Assembly: GCF_034355335.1 (NCBI RefSeq)
Contig: NZ_CP136422.1
Coordinates: 5,058,501-5,122,500 of the forward strand
Length of the DNA stretch: 64,000 bases
Origin: Blautia coccoides
GTDB taxonomy: Bacteria; Bacillota; Clostridia; Lachnospirales; Lachnospiraceae
Direction of reading: 5' to 3'
A program made the translations under genes and the position numbers. Positions within the stretch are counted from its first letter, which is position 1, and each line of letters starts with the position of its first letter. Below the pieces are notes generated by a model. It saw only the letters and a program-made list of their open reading frames with translations, searched no databases and was not told where the DNA came from. Positions 1 to 7,632 of the stretch are shown piece by piece.

Positions 1-147
1 TTTGACAGCATCCGGAACATATTCCGCAATCTTCTCAATATCCCTCTCTGTCAGAAATGTGTGGGTCGCAAGGACAGACGCGTGCCATATATCCACCAGT
101 TCTTTTATTAACTGTGGATCACGTAAACTGTGTTTTTTTATTTCCAT
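1..147 (-). CDS. GNAT-family N-acetyltransferase, N-terminal part only
   Basis: The first 49 codons of a gene that runs off the left edge. The peptide begins MEIKKHSLRD and contains WHASVLATHTFL followed by an acidic stretch, a pattern I recognise from the N-terminus of small GNAT acetyltransferases (W-x-A-S-V-x-A-T-H-x-F-L). The acetyl-CoA motif lies outside the window, so substrate and activity cannot be judged. The ATG at 147 is preceded by GGGAG about 7 nt upstream. It follows zwf on the same strand with a 94-bp gap in which I see no clear terminator. Confidence 0.7.
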   Translation of the reverse strand, partial: MEIKKHSLRDPQLIKELVDIWHASVLATHTFLTERDIEKIAEYVPDAVK

Positions 148-241
148 AGCTTTCTCCCGATCTTTTCTTTGTTTGTTCTGTTTTTCTGCTGCTGAGTCTA
201 AGGATATAAGGATAGTAACAGATCTTCACTATACCCATCTG

Positions 242-1639
242 TCAGTTCAGCCAAGAATCGCCTGATCTCTCCAGCATTTTTTCCGCGGCCTCAGGTCCAT
301 AGCTGCCCGGTTCGTATTCATAGACGGGAAGATGTTTTTCGTGATACCTTCTCCTTATATCATCTACATATTTCCAGCTTGCTTCAATCTGATCCCACTG
401 GGAAAACCAAAAGCGCTCCCCTCTGACACAGGCTCCCAAAAGTCTTTCATATGCCTCCGGTGTGTTCATCTGGTTTATGAAAGAACAGCTCTGGCAGAAA
501 TCCATTTTTGCCTGGGCGATCTCGTCCTGTTCACCCGGCTTTTTAATATTGAACTGAAGATACACTCCTTCTGTGGGCTGTATTTTAATATTCAAAATAT
601 TGGACTGCACCTGAGGCGCGGCAGGTTTAAATACCACAAGGACCTGCATCTCCCTGTGCCCCAGTTTCTTCCCTGTACGGATATAGAAAGGCATGCCTTT
701 CCATCTGTCATTGTCCAGAAAAACTTTCAAAGCTGCGTAGCTTTCCGTCATAGAGTCCTCTGCCACCGCATTTTCTTCCCTATAACCTTTATATTGACCC
801 AGGACAAGGCTTTCCTCAATCTTCTCGGGAGTGTGCAGCGCGGACAGCACACGAATCTGTTCCCTGTGCATCTCCTCCCCTGCCAGCATCAGTTCCCCCG
901 GCTGTTCCATAGCCACAATAGAGAGGATCTGAAACAAGTGATTCTGCACCATATCCTTCATGGCCCCGCTGTGGTCATAGTATCCGCCTCTTGTCTCCAC
1001 CCCCACTTCCTCAAGGGCTGAAATCTGTATACATTCAATGTGCTCTGCATCCCATACTCCGGAAAAAATAGGGTTGGCAAACCGTATGGTCTGTATATTC
1101 CGCACCATCTCCTTCCCAAGATAGTGGTCGATCCGGTAAATGTTATCCGGATGAAAAAAGTTCTCCATTTTTTCATTCAGCGCTTTTGCCGCCGTCAGAT
1201 TTTCCCCAAAGGGCTTCTCCAGGACCACTTTTCCATAACAGGCCGTTTCTACCCGGGCAAGCCCTGCCACAATGGACGCGAAAAACCTTGGTGCTACCGC
1301 AAAATAGAAAATATGGCTTCCGGCCTCCATCTCCCTGTAAAATTCATTGAGCTGTTCATAGGCGGTTTCATCTGTAAAATCCATCTTGTAATAGAAAATA
1401 CCTGCTGCCAGTCTGTCATAATCCTTTTCTTTATAGGGTAGACGGGCAAATTTTTCCACCCAGTCCCTGGCTATCACCCTGTACTGTTCACTGGTATAAT
1501 CCCTTCTTCCAATGATGATGACCCGGCCGACAGATTCCGTTTTCGTAGAGACGGACATATTGTAAAGGGCCGGCAGCAGTTTCCGGAACGTCAGATCACC
1601 GGTTCCCCCGAATATGGTAAACGTAAGTTTTTTATTCAT
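242..1639 (-). CDS. zwf: Glucose-6-phosphate 1-dehydrogenase
   Basis: Oxidises glucose 6-phosphate to 6-phosphogluconolactone with NAD(P)+, the entry step of the oxidative pentose phosphate pathway. 465 aa. The Rossmann motif GGTGDLTFRKLLPAL is at residues 11-25, EKPFG at 141-145 and the active-site signature RIDHYLGKE at 169-177. I chose the ATG at 1639 because AGGGAT lies just upstream and the protein then starts MNKKLTFTIFGG, as in relatives; an upstream in-frame start would lie deep inside gnd. The start overlaps the end of gnd by 8 bp, so translation is probably coupled. It is the last gene of rpiA-pgl-gnd-zwf. Confidence 0.96.
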   Translation of the reverse strand: MNKKLTFTIFGGTGDLTFRKLLPALYNMSVSTKTESVGRVIIIGRRDYTSEQYRVIARDWVEKFARLPYKEKDYDRLAAGIFYYKMDFTDETAYEQLNEFYREMEAGSHIFYFAVAPRFFASIVAGLARVETACYGKVVLEKPFGENLTAAKALNEKMENFFHPDNIYRIDHYLGKEMVRNIQTIRFANPIFSGVWDAEHIECIQISALEEVGVETRGGYYDHSGAMKDMVQNHLFQILSIVAMEQPGELMLAGEEMHREQIRVLSALHTPEKIEESLVLGQYKGYREENAVAEDSMTESYAALKVFLDNDRWKGMPFYIRTGKKLGHREMQVLVVFKPAAPQVQSNILNIKIQPTEGVYLQFNIKKPGEQDEIAQAKMDFCQSCSFINQMNTPEAYERLLGACVRGERFWFSQWDQIEASWKYVDDIRRRYHEKHLPVYEYEPGSYGPEAAEKMLERSGDSWLN

Positions 1640-3062
1640 ATCCCTGCCCCCATTCATGGTGGAAGGTGCCTTTCCTGTCAATGCGTTCATAGGTATGGGC
1701 ACCAAAACAGTCTCTCTGTGCCTGGATCAGATTGGCTCCCACAGGCATTCCCCTGAATGCGTCCAGATATGCAGCGGCCTGGCTCATGGCCGGCATAGGG
1801 ATTCCTGACAAGATACCGCAGGAAAGCACTCTGCGCAGACTCTCCTGATTTCTGCTGATCTTATCAAGGAAAATTTCGTCCAGTATCAGATTATTCAGCT
1901 TGGGATCCTTCTCAAAGGCTCTGGTGATATCATTTAAAAACTCTGCCTGGATAATGCACCCTGCACGAAATATGGCTGCGATCCTGCCAAAATCCAGATT
2001 CCATCCGTATTCCACAGAAGCATGAGACAACAGATCAAATCCCTGCGCATAGGCTGCAATTTTCGCCGCATAAAGTCCTTCTCTGACAAGCTTTGCGAAC
2101 TCGCCCTTCTGCACACCTGTCTTCTGTTCCCCTTCCGGGATTTTCGGCCCCGGGATCACTTTTTTGGCTTCCGCCCGCTGCTCCAGACGGTTTGACATGA
2201 TCCTGGCATTGCAGGCGGCTGTGATCATAGAGACATTTACCCCCTGTTTCAGAGATTCCAGACTTGTCCACCTTCCGGTGCCTTTCTGCCCCGCACTGTC
2301 CACAATGTAATCCACCAGCTGACCCTCTTCAAAATCATCCGCTTCGCTGAAGATTCCGGCTGTTATGCCGATAAGAAAGCTTTTCAATTCTCCTCTGTTC
2401 CACTCAGAGAATTCATCTGCCAGCTCCTGATTGGTGAAGCCCCCTGCATACTTTAAAAGCAGGTAGGCCTCTGCAATGAGCTGCATATCTGCATATTCAA
2501 TTCCATTGTGCACCATTTTTACATAGTGGCCGGCTCCGTCCGGTCCCATGTATGCGCAGCACGGCTCACCCTGTGCTTTCGCGGCGATTGCCTCCAGAAT
2601 AGGCGCGATCTCCTGATAGGCCTGTTCATTGCCTCCGGGCATAATAGACGGGCCGAAACGCGCACCCTTTTCCCCTCCGGATACTCCCACGCCAAAGTAG
2701 TGGATGCCCTTTTTTCCAAGCTCTTCTGTACGCCTTCTTGTATCCTCAAAAAAGGAATTCCCGCCGTCAATGAGAATATCCCCCTCTTCCAGCAAAGGTT
2801 CCAACTGGCTGATCACTGCGTCTACCGGCTTTCCTGCTTTTACCATCATCATGAATTTTCTGGGCCGTTCCTGGGAATGAACCAGTTCCTCCAATGTATA
2901 AAACGGGATCAGATTTTTATGGGGATGTTCCTTTATCACATTTTCCGTCACTTCTCTGCTTCTGTTATAACCGCCTACTTTAAATCCGTGATCTGCCATA
3001 TTGAGTGCCAAGCTTCTCCCCATGACTGCCAGGCCTATGATTCCTATATCTGTTTTCTGCAT
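1632..3062 (-). CDS. gnd: 6-phosphogluconate dehydrogenase, decarboxylating
   Basis: Converts 6-phosphogluconate to ribulose 5-phosphate and CO2 with NADP+. 476 aa, the length of the long homodimeric form. The N-terminus MQKTDIGIIGLAVMGRSLAL carries the nucleotide-binding GxAxMG motif, followed by IDGGNSFFEDT and the GVSGGEKGARFGPS signature of the substrate pocket. AAAGGAGG lies 7 nt before the ATG. It starts 17 bp after pgl and overlaps zwf, so lactonase, dehydrogenase and G6PDH are translated from one message. Confidence 0.96.
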   Translation of the reverse strand: MQKTDIGIIGLAVMGRSLALNMADHGFKVGGYNRSREVTENVIKEHPHKNLIPFYTLEELVHSQERPRKFMMMVKAGKPVDAVISQLEPLLEEGDILIDGGNSFFEDTRRRTEELGKKGIHYFGVGVSGGEKGARFGPSIMPGGNEQAYQEIAPILEAIAAKAQGEPCCAYMGPDGAGHYVKMVHNGIEYADMQLIAEAYLLLKYAGGFTNQELADEFSEWNRGELKSFLIGITAGIFSEADDFEEGQLVDYIVDSAGQKGTGRWTSLESLKQGVNVSMITAACNARIMSNRLEQRAEAKKVIPGPKIPEGEQKTGVQKGEFAKLVREGLYAAKIAAYAQGFDLLSHASVEYGWNLDFGRIAAIFRAGCIIQAEFLNDITRAFEKDPKLNNLILDEIFLDKISRNQESLRRVLSCGILSGIPMPAMSQAAAYLDAFRGMPVGANLIQAQRDCFGAHTYERIDRKGTFHHEWGQGYE

Positions 3063-3079
3063 AATCTGCCTCCTTTTAT

Positions 3080-4087
3080 TTATTCCAGTATTACAGAAAC
3101 CCCCTGAGAGATTTCTGCCCGTCCTGTTATCTTTACTATCTTTCCGCTGTCGAGGTCTCTTTTCATACTGACAAGGCCCCCGCAGTTCCGATTGACGGTC
3201 AATAGAAACTGCCCATCCTTGCTGAGTATGAAGTCGCGGGGATGCTCACCCTGACTGGAAACTCTTTCCACCAGTTCCATGTGTTCTCCATCCACTTTTA
3301 AGACTGCGATCTGATCTGCTCCCCGCAGGGAAATGTACAAAAAACGTTCATCATCAGAAAGACGCACAGCGGCAGCCGCACATGCCTCCCGCTCCAGAAC
3401 CGGCAGCATATCCGGAAGCGGCAGTGTCTCCAGAATCGGCAATGTCTCCATTAGATGAAAGCTCTCACCTTTTACTGAAAAACAATAAACCTCATTGCTC
3501 CGCTCGCTGACGACCCAGAATTTACTGTGCTCCCGGTTAAATACTCCGTGCCTGGGACCGCTGTTTTCCGGAAAGATCAGTTCTCCGGTTTTTTCAAAAT
3601 CTGCGGTTCTATCAAAGCACAGGATCCGATCAAGCATCAGGCAGGGCACCAGCATCAGTGTGCCGTGGAATATGATCTGATGACATCCTGCCAAATGTCC
3701 TACGGCTATCTTTTTTACAAGGAGCAGTCCATCCCTTTCTCTCGGCCTCTTTTCATATATCATAACCAGTCCTTCGTGATAGTTCGCGGTATATACATAT
3801 GTGTCATCCTGAAGAATATAACAAGGTGTATGCTTTTCCTCCAATACTTCCCCGAGGACTTCCGCTTTTCCCTCTGAAATATCCAGAAGACAGGTGCCTG
3901 CTCGTTCATCCTTTGCCACAGGAACCGCCATGGTACTTTGGAACAGGGATACCCATTTTGCGTCTCTTGCTTCATAAAACAGATCCGGTCTTCCTAAAGT
4001 TCCGCTGTCTGTGTCAAATGTAAACCGGTATACACCTTTACTTTTTTCAGAAGCATATGTGCCGATAAATCCATTTATATTTCCCAT
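3080..4087 (-). CDS. pgl: 6-phosphogluconolactonase, lactonase (beta-propeller) family
   Basis: 335 aa, similar to the seven-bladed beta-propeller lactonases (YkgB/Pgl type, PF10282) that hydrolyse 6-phosphogluconolactone. Visible family features are MGNINGFIGTYAS at the start, GVYRFTFDTDSGTL, GPRHGVFN and HPRDFILSKDGQFLLTVNR near the end. The ATG at 4087 is chosen because AGGAGG sits 8 nt upstream; the frame stays open further upstream, but only through the rpiA-pgl gap repeats. The position between rpiA and gnd-zwf supports the lactonase role. Odd point: residues around 220-240 contain a low-complexity E-T-L-P repeat not expected in a propeller blade. Confidence 0.88.
   Translation of the reverse strand: MGNINGFIGTYASEKSKGVYRFTFDTDSGTLGRPDLFYEARDAKWVSLFQSTMAVPVAKDERAGTCLLDISEGKAEVLGEVLEEKHTPCYILQDDTYVYTANYHEGLVMIYEKRPRERDGLLLVKKIAVGHLAGCHQIIFHGTLMLVPCLMLDRILCFDRTADFEKTGELIFPENSGPRHGVFNREHSKFWVVSERSNEVYCFSVKGESFHLMETLPILETLPLPDMLPVLEREACAAAAVRLSDDERFLYISLRGADQIAVLKVDGEHMELVERVSSQGEHPRDFILSKDGQFLLTVNRNCGGLVSMKRDLDSGKIVKITGRAEISQGVSVILE
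3392..3445 (-). repeat. Three tandem 18-bp units inside pgl
   Basis: Three head-to-tail degenerate 18-nt units (3392-3409, 3410-3427, 3428-3445) encode ETLPIL-ETLPLP-DMLPVL in the lactonase. Because 18 is a multiple of three, copy-number change keeps the frame. Confidence 0.7.
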
Positions 4088-4143
4088 GACTTCCGCCTCC
4101 TGAACTTCCTTTTCTTGCTGATGGATAATGTTCTGTGTTGATA

Positions 4144-4288
4144 TTCCGCCTTTATAGCCTGTTTCGTCTATTTTTCCGGTCGGTTTTTGAATGGCTTTCC
4201 AGTACACCTTTTTCGTCTGATCTTCCGGTCGGCCTTTTTTGACTGGCTTTTCAGTACACCCTTTTAGCCTGACTTTCCAGTCGGCTAA
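4144..4288 (-). repeat. Degenerate 52-nt tandem repeat between rpiA and pgl
   Basis: About 2.8 imperfect head-to-tail copies of a 52-nt unit (4144-4195, 4196-4247, 4248-4288 partial) fill most of the rpiA-pgl gap. On the plus strand they share TTTCGTCT, TTCCGGTCGG, TTTTTGA and TGGC blocks in the same order. On the transcript strand the rpiA-proximal copies contain GACTGG and CCAGTC about 30 nt apart followed by six A. No coding role is evident. Confidence 0.55.
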
Positions 4289-4971
4289 ATTGGGTTTTCC
4301 ATAACTTTCACACCAGACTCTGTACCTACCACAATACGGCTGCACATCTGCCCAAAGTATCCGGTCTCCACAACTCCCGGCATATTGTGTATCCATTCTG
4401 CTGCAAGGGATATATCTGTATCCTGTAAAAACTTTATATCCAGGATATAATTGCCGCTGTCTGTCAGATAAGGTCTGTCTTCCCGCATACGCAGGACCGG
4501 CACTGCCCCCATATCTGTAATTTTTTGTTTGACAAAGGGCATTCCAAAAGGAACTGCCTCCACAGGAAATGGAAAAGCCCCCAAACGCTCAACCAACTTG
4601 CTCTCATCCATGATCCAGATGACTTCTTCTGCCCAGGATGCAATAATCTTTTCTCTTAAAAGTGCACCGCCGCCGCCTTTGACAGCTCTGAAATCCTTAT
4701 CTATTTCGTCCACACCGTCAATTGCCAGATGAATCTTATCTGTCTGTTCCGGTTCAAGCAGCGGTATTCCCAGAGACGCCGCCAGTTGTTCTGACTCCCG
4801 TGATGTTGCGATCCCATAAAAATGAATGCCTTCAGCGTATTTTTTACCTGCTTCCTGAATCAGGTAATGGGATGTCGTCCCAGAACCAAGCCCAATGGTC
4901 ATACCTTCTTTAATATAATCTGCTGCAGTCCTGGCTACCTGATGTTTTTGCTGCTCTTTTTTGCTGTTCAT
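4285..4971 (-). CDS. rpiA: Ribose-5-phosphate isomerase A
   Basis: Interconverts ribose 5-phosphate and ribulose 5-phosphate. 228 aa, the normal size. The phosphate-binding IGLGSGTT motif is at residues 26-33, DGVDEID at 85-91 (usually DGADE) and KGGGGALLREK at 98-108. The ATG at 4971 follows AAGGGGTGGG. It is the first gene of the pentose-phosphate operon, downstream of a consensus promoter with an 87-nt leader, which fits joint control of ribose supply and NADPH production. Confidence 0.95.
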   Translation of the reverse strand: MNSKKEQQKHQVARTAADYIKEGMTIGLGSGTTSHYLIQEAGKKYAEGIHFYGIATSRESEQLAASLGIPLLEPEQTDKIHLAIDGVDEIDKDFRAVKGGGGALLREKIIASWAEEVIWIMDESKLVERLGAFPFPVEAVPFGMPFVKQKITDMGAVPVLRMREDRPYLTDSGNYILDIKFLQDTDISLAAEWIHNMPGVVETGYFGQMCSRIVVGTESGVKVMENPI

Positions 4972-5058
4972 TTTCCCACCCCTTTTTGTTATTCCCCAAA
5001 TGAATGATTCTCACTCTTTTGCGCTTGATGTATATGTGAGTATAATAGCATTAATGTA

Positions 5059-5087
5059 ATTATATTTGTTACAGTTATTTTTGTCAA
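5059..5087 (-). promoter_or_regulatory. Perfect-consensus promoter of the rpiA-pgl-gnd-zwf operon
   Basis: On the minus strand TTGACA (5082-5087) and TATAAT (5059-5064) are separated by exactly 17 bp. Both hexamers match the sigma-A consensus fully. The predicted start is about 80 nt before the rpiA ATG. Confidence 0.85.
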
Positions 5088-5095
5088 TGTATTTT

Positions 5096-5113
5096 TTTGT
5101 TTATATAAACAAA
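5096..5113. promoter_or_regulatory. Perfect 18-bp palindrome upstream of the rpiA promoter
   Basis: TTTGTTTATATAAACAAA is a perfect palindrome whose near edge lies 8 bp upstream of the -35 hexamer, an activator-type position. It has some likeness to Rex-type sites (TTGTTAA arms) but the spacing differs. The binding protein is unknown. Confidence 0.5.
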
Positions 5114-5158
5114 GCCATAGCTTTAAAAATGAAAACATTCATTTATAAAGCTATGGCT
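5113..5158. repeat. 46-nt near-perfect hairpin (21-bp arms, AACA loop)
   Basis: Arms at 5113-5133 and 5138-5158 are complementary over 21 bp with a single A-A mismatch, closing on the 4-nt loop AACA. It abuts the palindrome at 5096-5113. No T-run follows on the plus strand; on the minus strand it is followed by the T- and A-rich palindrome, so a minus-strand terminator role is possible but not clear. Confidence 0.65.
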
Positions 5159-5220
5159 GTACAAATCACACGCTCTATTCTATTTTGTATAAATGCAGAA
5201 TATACATAGATTACTCACTG

Positions 5221-5253
5221 TTTAATTACTGTTTAATTACTTTTTAATCACTG
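5221..5253. promoter_or_regulatory. Three 11-bp direct repeats, candidate response-regulator site
   Basis: TTTAATTACTG (5221-5231), TTTAATTACTT (5232-5242) and TTTAATCACTG (5243-5253) are contiguous with exact 11-bp phasing. Head-to-tail 11-bp repeats are typical of OmpR/PhoB-family regulator sites. No gene starts within 300 bp on the plus strand; the nearest start is rpiA, about 250 bp away on the minus strand. Confidence 0.45.
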
Positions 5254-5401
5254 TATATATAGAATATTCTGCCAGTCATAATAAGATATCCACTATATAT
5301 AACAAAGGATATTCACTGGTCATATAGAAATAGTTCTGTATACCTCTTATTTTTCCGTAAAAAATCAAAACGTAAGGTTATTGTCAAATAGTCAAAAAAT
5401 C

Positions 5402-5563
5402 AGAGTGTATCTGAAAATTGCTTTCAGCATGCTGTGCGTCACAATCCGCAGAAGATTTGGCTCTAATGGGGCAAGCGCAGCGGACTGCGTTGACCGAATT
5501 GGAATCAAATATGCCGCAAAGTGGGACGTACAGATTACCGGAACGTATTTTCAGACACACTCT
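5402..5563. mobile_element. MITE-like 162-bp element with 17-bp terminal inverted repeats
   Basis: The ends AGAGTGTATCTGAAAAT (5402-5418) and ATTTTCAGACACACTCT (5547-5563) are inverted copies with one mismatch. The interior is more GC-rich than its flanks and contains the short palindromic block GCGCAGCGGACTGCG. Several overlapping frames are open across it, but none has a ribosome site. The right end lies 12 bp beyond the stop of the CDCPAC gene. No target-site duplication was found. Confidence 0.5.
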
Positions 5564-5574
5564 CGCGTTTCGGA

Positions 5575-5931
5575 TCAAAGAATGCAGTCTTTCTTTTCGA
5601 GTATGGCTTCTGCGGCTGCACATGCCGGACAGTCACAGTATTTTGCTCCTGCGGCTTTGATCTCCTTGGCGTGTGCTGCAACATTCTTCGCTTTATCAGC
5701 GCCGAAAACCTGTGCACCGGCATCAGATTCTGCGAAAGCGATGAGACCGTCAATCGGCATAATATCCGCTTCCAGCTCAGCTATGTATTTTTTGGTCTCT
5801 TCTGCCTCTTTTTCCGTTCCAAGAGCATCCAGCCAGGCCTGAGCTGCTGTCTTTGCCTCACTGCTGCATGATGCCGCATTCATTAAATCATGTGTTTTCT
5901 CAACAACAAAATCTAATACTGCTTTTTCCAT
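5575..5931 (-). CDS. Conserved small protein with a C-terminal CDCPAC motif
   Basis: 118 aa, acidic and alanine-rich (MEKAVLDFVVEKTHDLMNA at the start), ending with KYCDCPACAAAEAILEKKD. I recognise this as a family common in Lachnospiraceae that is sometimes labelled a heat-shock protein, but I see no Hsp90 or Hsp33 domain and assign no function. The C-x-C-x2-C cluster suggests metal or redox chemistry. Of two in-frame ATGs (5940, 5931) I prefer 5931, because GAAGG is 10 nt upstream of it and only 1 nt from the other. It appears monocistronic. Confidence 0.8.
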   Translation of the reverse strand: MEKAVLDFVVEKTHDLMNAASCSSEAKTAAQAWLDALGTEKEAEETKKYIAELEADIMPIDGLIAFAESDAGAQVFGADKAKNVAAHAKEIKAAGAKYCDCPACAAAEAILEKKDCIL

Positions 5932-6130
5932 AATTGACATACCTTCTTTCTTTTGGAATATCTATATTCTAACATAAAGTCCAGATAAAAAGAAGATGTG
6001 TACTTTATTTAATATTTATTTTATATTTTAACTCATAACTTGGCAGTTTCCTGGTTACTATTCAGCTATTCGGCTTCATAGCAGCAAAATCATGCACATA
6101 GACTGCAAAAACTGCAGTCTGGCCTCGGTA

Positions 6131-6475
6131 CTATCTCACCGGTTCATAGTTAATCTGCGCTTCCATGTCAGTGGCTTCCAGCTTGAATATAACAGGTCTC
6201 AGCCCGTCGTTGCAGCTGCAGACAGCCACCCCTGGCTTTCTGATCCAGTCTCCATAATAAAAAGTCTCACTGCCGGCTCCGTGAGCCAGTGCAAATACAT
6301 ATTGATAAATGGCCTTCCACGCCTCATCACATAACCCTTCCGGTTTGGCATAGTCTGCATAAAATACCTGTCCGGCTTTGAGCATAGGACAGGCCGTAAG
6401 CCCTTTTACCCCATATTCTGCGGCTAATTCCTTGTCTAATGTTGTTTTCAGCACTGTAATTTTAACTTTCTTCAT
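6131..6475 (-). CDS. TIGR04076 family protein
   Basis: 114 aa. The sequence pattern MKKVKITVLKTT, ACPMLKAGQVF, KPEGLCDEAW, YVFALAHG and CSCNDGLRPVIFKLEA matches the TIGR04076 family of uncharacterised small proteins found in many anaerobes. Four conserved cysteines suggest a metal site; the role is unknown. GGAGGGG precedes the start; an in-frame TTG three bases upstream of the ATG is also possible. It has its own spacing from neighbours on both sides. Confidence 0.82.
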   Translation of the reverse strand: MKKVKITVLKTTLDKELAAEYGVKGLTACPMLKAGQVFYADYAKPEGLCDEAWKAIYQYVFALAHGAGSETFYYGDWIRKPGVAVCSCNDGLRPVIFKLEATDMEAQINYEPVR

Positions 6476-6569
6476 CAACTAATTTCCCCTCCATGAGTGT
6501 ATAAAAAACTACCTTTTGCAAGATGCGCGTCACCGCCTGCAGGATATCTACGGAAAATACAATTTATTG

Positions 6570-7022
6570 CTATTCACCAAATTTTAATGACATAAACACA
6601 TCTGCCGTATAATTGGTATTGTATCTTTCCGTTCTGATAAACCCGGCTTTTTCATACAAAGAAATAGCCTTTTTACTGGATGATAATGTATCAAGAAGTA
6701 TCTCCTGATATCCGTCCTGCTGTGCTTTTGTTATTGCTGTCTGCAGTAATTGACAGCCTAATTTCATCCCATGATATTTTTCCAGAAGATATAAAGATTT
6801 TAATTCGCAGCGCCTGGCATCTAATCTCTTTAGAGCGACTGTACCAATTATGTTCTCATCATCAAACAGACACCAAAAATCCTCAAAAGAATCATTGATA
6901 TTGCAGTACATTTTATGGCGTCCCGTTAATTCTAATTTTCTGCCAGACTGCGGCAGGCATTCCTGCAGAAATCCTACTAAATAATTTTGGCATTTTATAT
7001 CATAGCTCTGTATTGTGAACAT
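6570..7022 (-). CDS. GNAT-family N-acetyltransferase
   Basis: 150 aa, a complete single-domain GNAT. The core IIGTVALKRLD, ELKSLYLLEKYHGMKLGCQLLQTAI (acetyl-CoA loop, usually Q/R-x-x-G-x-G/A) and ISLYEKAGFIRTERYN are recognisable. The acceptor substrate cannot be read from sequence. TAAGGAG lies 5 nt before the ATG and overlaps the stop codon of the ACT-domain gene, so the two form a coupled pair. Confidence 0.88.
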   Translation of the reverse strand: MFTIQSYDIKCQNYLVGFLQECLPQSGRKLELTGRHKMYCNINDSFEDFWCLFDDENIIGTVALKRLDARRCELKSLYLLEKYHGMKLGCQLLQTAITKAQQDGYQEILLDTLSSSKKAISLYEKAGFIRTERYNTNYTADVFMSLKFGE

Positions 7023-7030
7023 TTTACTCC

Positions 7031-7396
7031 TTAAACAATCTTATAACCTGCTTTTAACAGAATATCTAATGCTTTATCATAATTCTCTTGTTTTACAAGA
7101 ATGTAGTCCGTATTATAGGTTGATATTGCAAAAATACCAATTTTATTATCTGCCAGCAGAGTGGAAATCCTCGAAAGAATACCTATAAGAGAAAAATCCA
7201 AAATCCCCTGTATTCTAAACGCTTTCCAACCATTGTCGCATACCGTCGCATTACTTGGCACATTGTCCGTCAGACACACTAAGGACTTTTCCTCATCCGT
7301 CTTTCCAATAAAGCAGTATTCACTGTCGAAATCTGTTTGAGAATAATCGTTTACCCTGCAGACAGAAAAATTATAGTCGATTTTTTTGAGTTCCAC
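7031..7396 (-). CDS. ACT-domain protein
   Basis: 121 aa. The C-terminal half, with AFRIQGILDFSLIGILSRISTLLADNKIGIFAISTYNTDYILV, is the ACT_7-type fold seen in COG3603 proteins, predicted amino-acid-binding sensors. The start is set by AAAGGAG, which is well spaced only for the GTG at 7396 (protein MELKKIDYNF); the frame remains open upstream. The adjacent acetyltransferase gene begins 8 nt after its stop, so a shared role is likely but undefined. Confidence 0.8.
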   Translation of the reverse strand: MELKKIDYNFSVCRVNDYSQTDFDSEYCFIGKTDEEKSLVCLTDNVPSNATVCDNGWKAFRIQGILDFSLIGILSRISTLLADNKIGIFAISTYNTDYILVKQENYDKALDILLKAGYKIV

Positions 7397-7558
7397 ATTT
7401 TCTCCTTTTATATTCAAAGTTTTTAATTTAGTTAAATTGAAAGTTTCCTCTTTTAAATAGACATTAATAGGAGAGGATCCAAAGCATTCATAAAAATGGC
7501 CGGCTCTCCTGTTTTCTTCAAAAATCCCCAGAAAGACATCTCTATATTCCTGCTTGAT
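7397..7558 (-). pseudogene. Probable remnant of a GNAT acetyltransferase C-terminus
   Basis: Upstream of the ACT gene and in the same frame, the translation reads EYRDVFLGIFEENRRAGHFY then ECFGSS. That resembles the C-terminal L-x-V-x-E-x-N-x-R-A-x-x-F-Y-E-x-x-G-F block of GNAT enzymes. It begins right after a TGA and has no start or ribosome site of its own, so I read it as a decayed gene end now joined to the ACT frame. Confidence 0.35.
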
Positions 7559-7632
7559 TCATCCCATTATGGCTGATCCCAAGAATTTTTTTCATATCCT
7601 TTGTCCAGACAACCAAATATTGTTTAAATATA

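Noticed and set aside
5381..5842. Long plus-strand frame across the inverted-repeat element and opposite the CDCPAC gene
   Set aside because: No ribosome site, and the opposite strand holds a conserved gene with proper signals.
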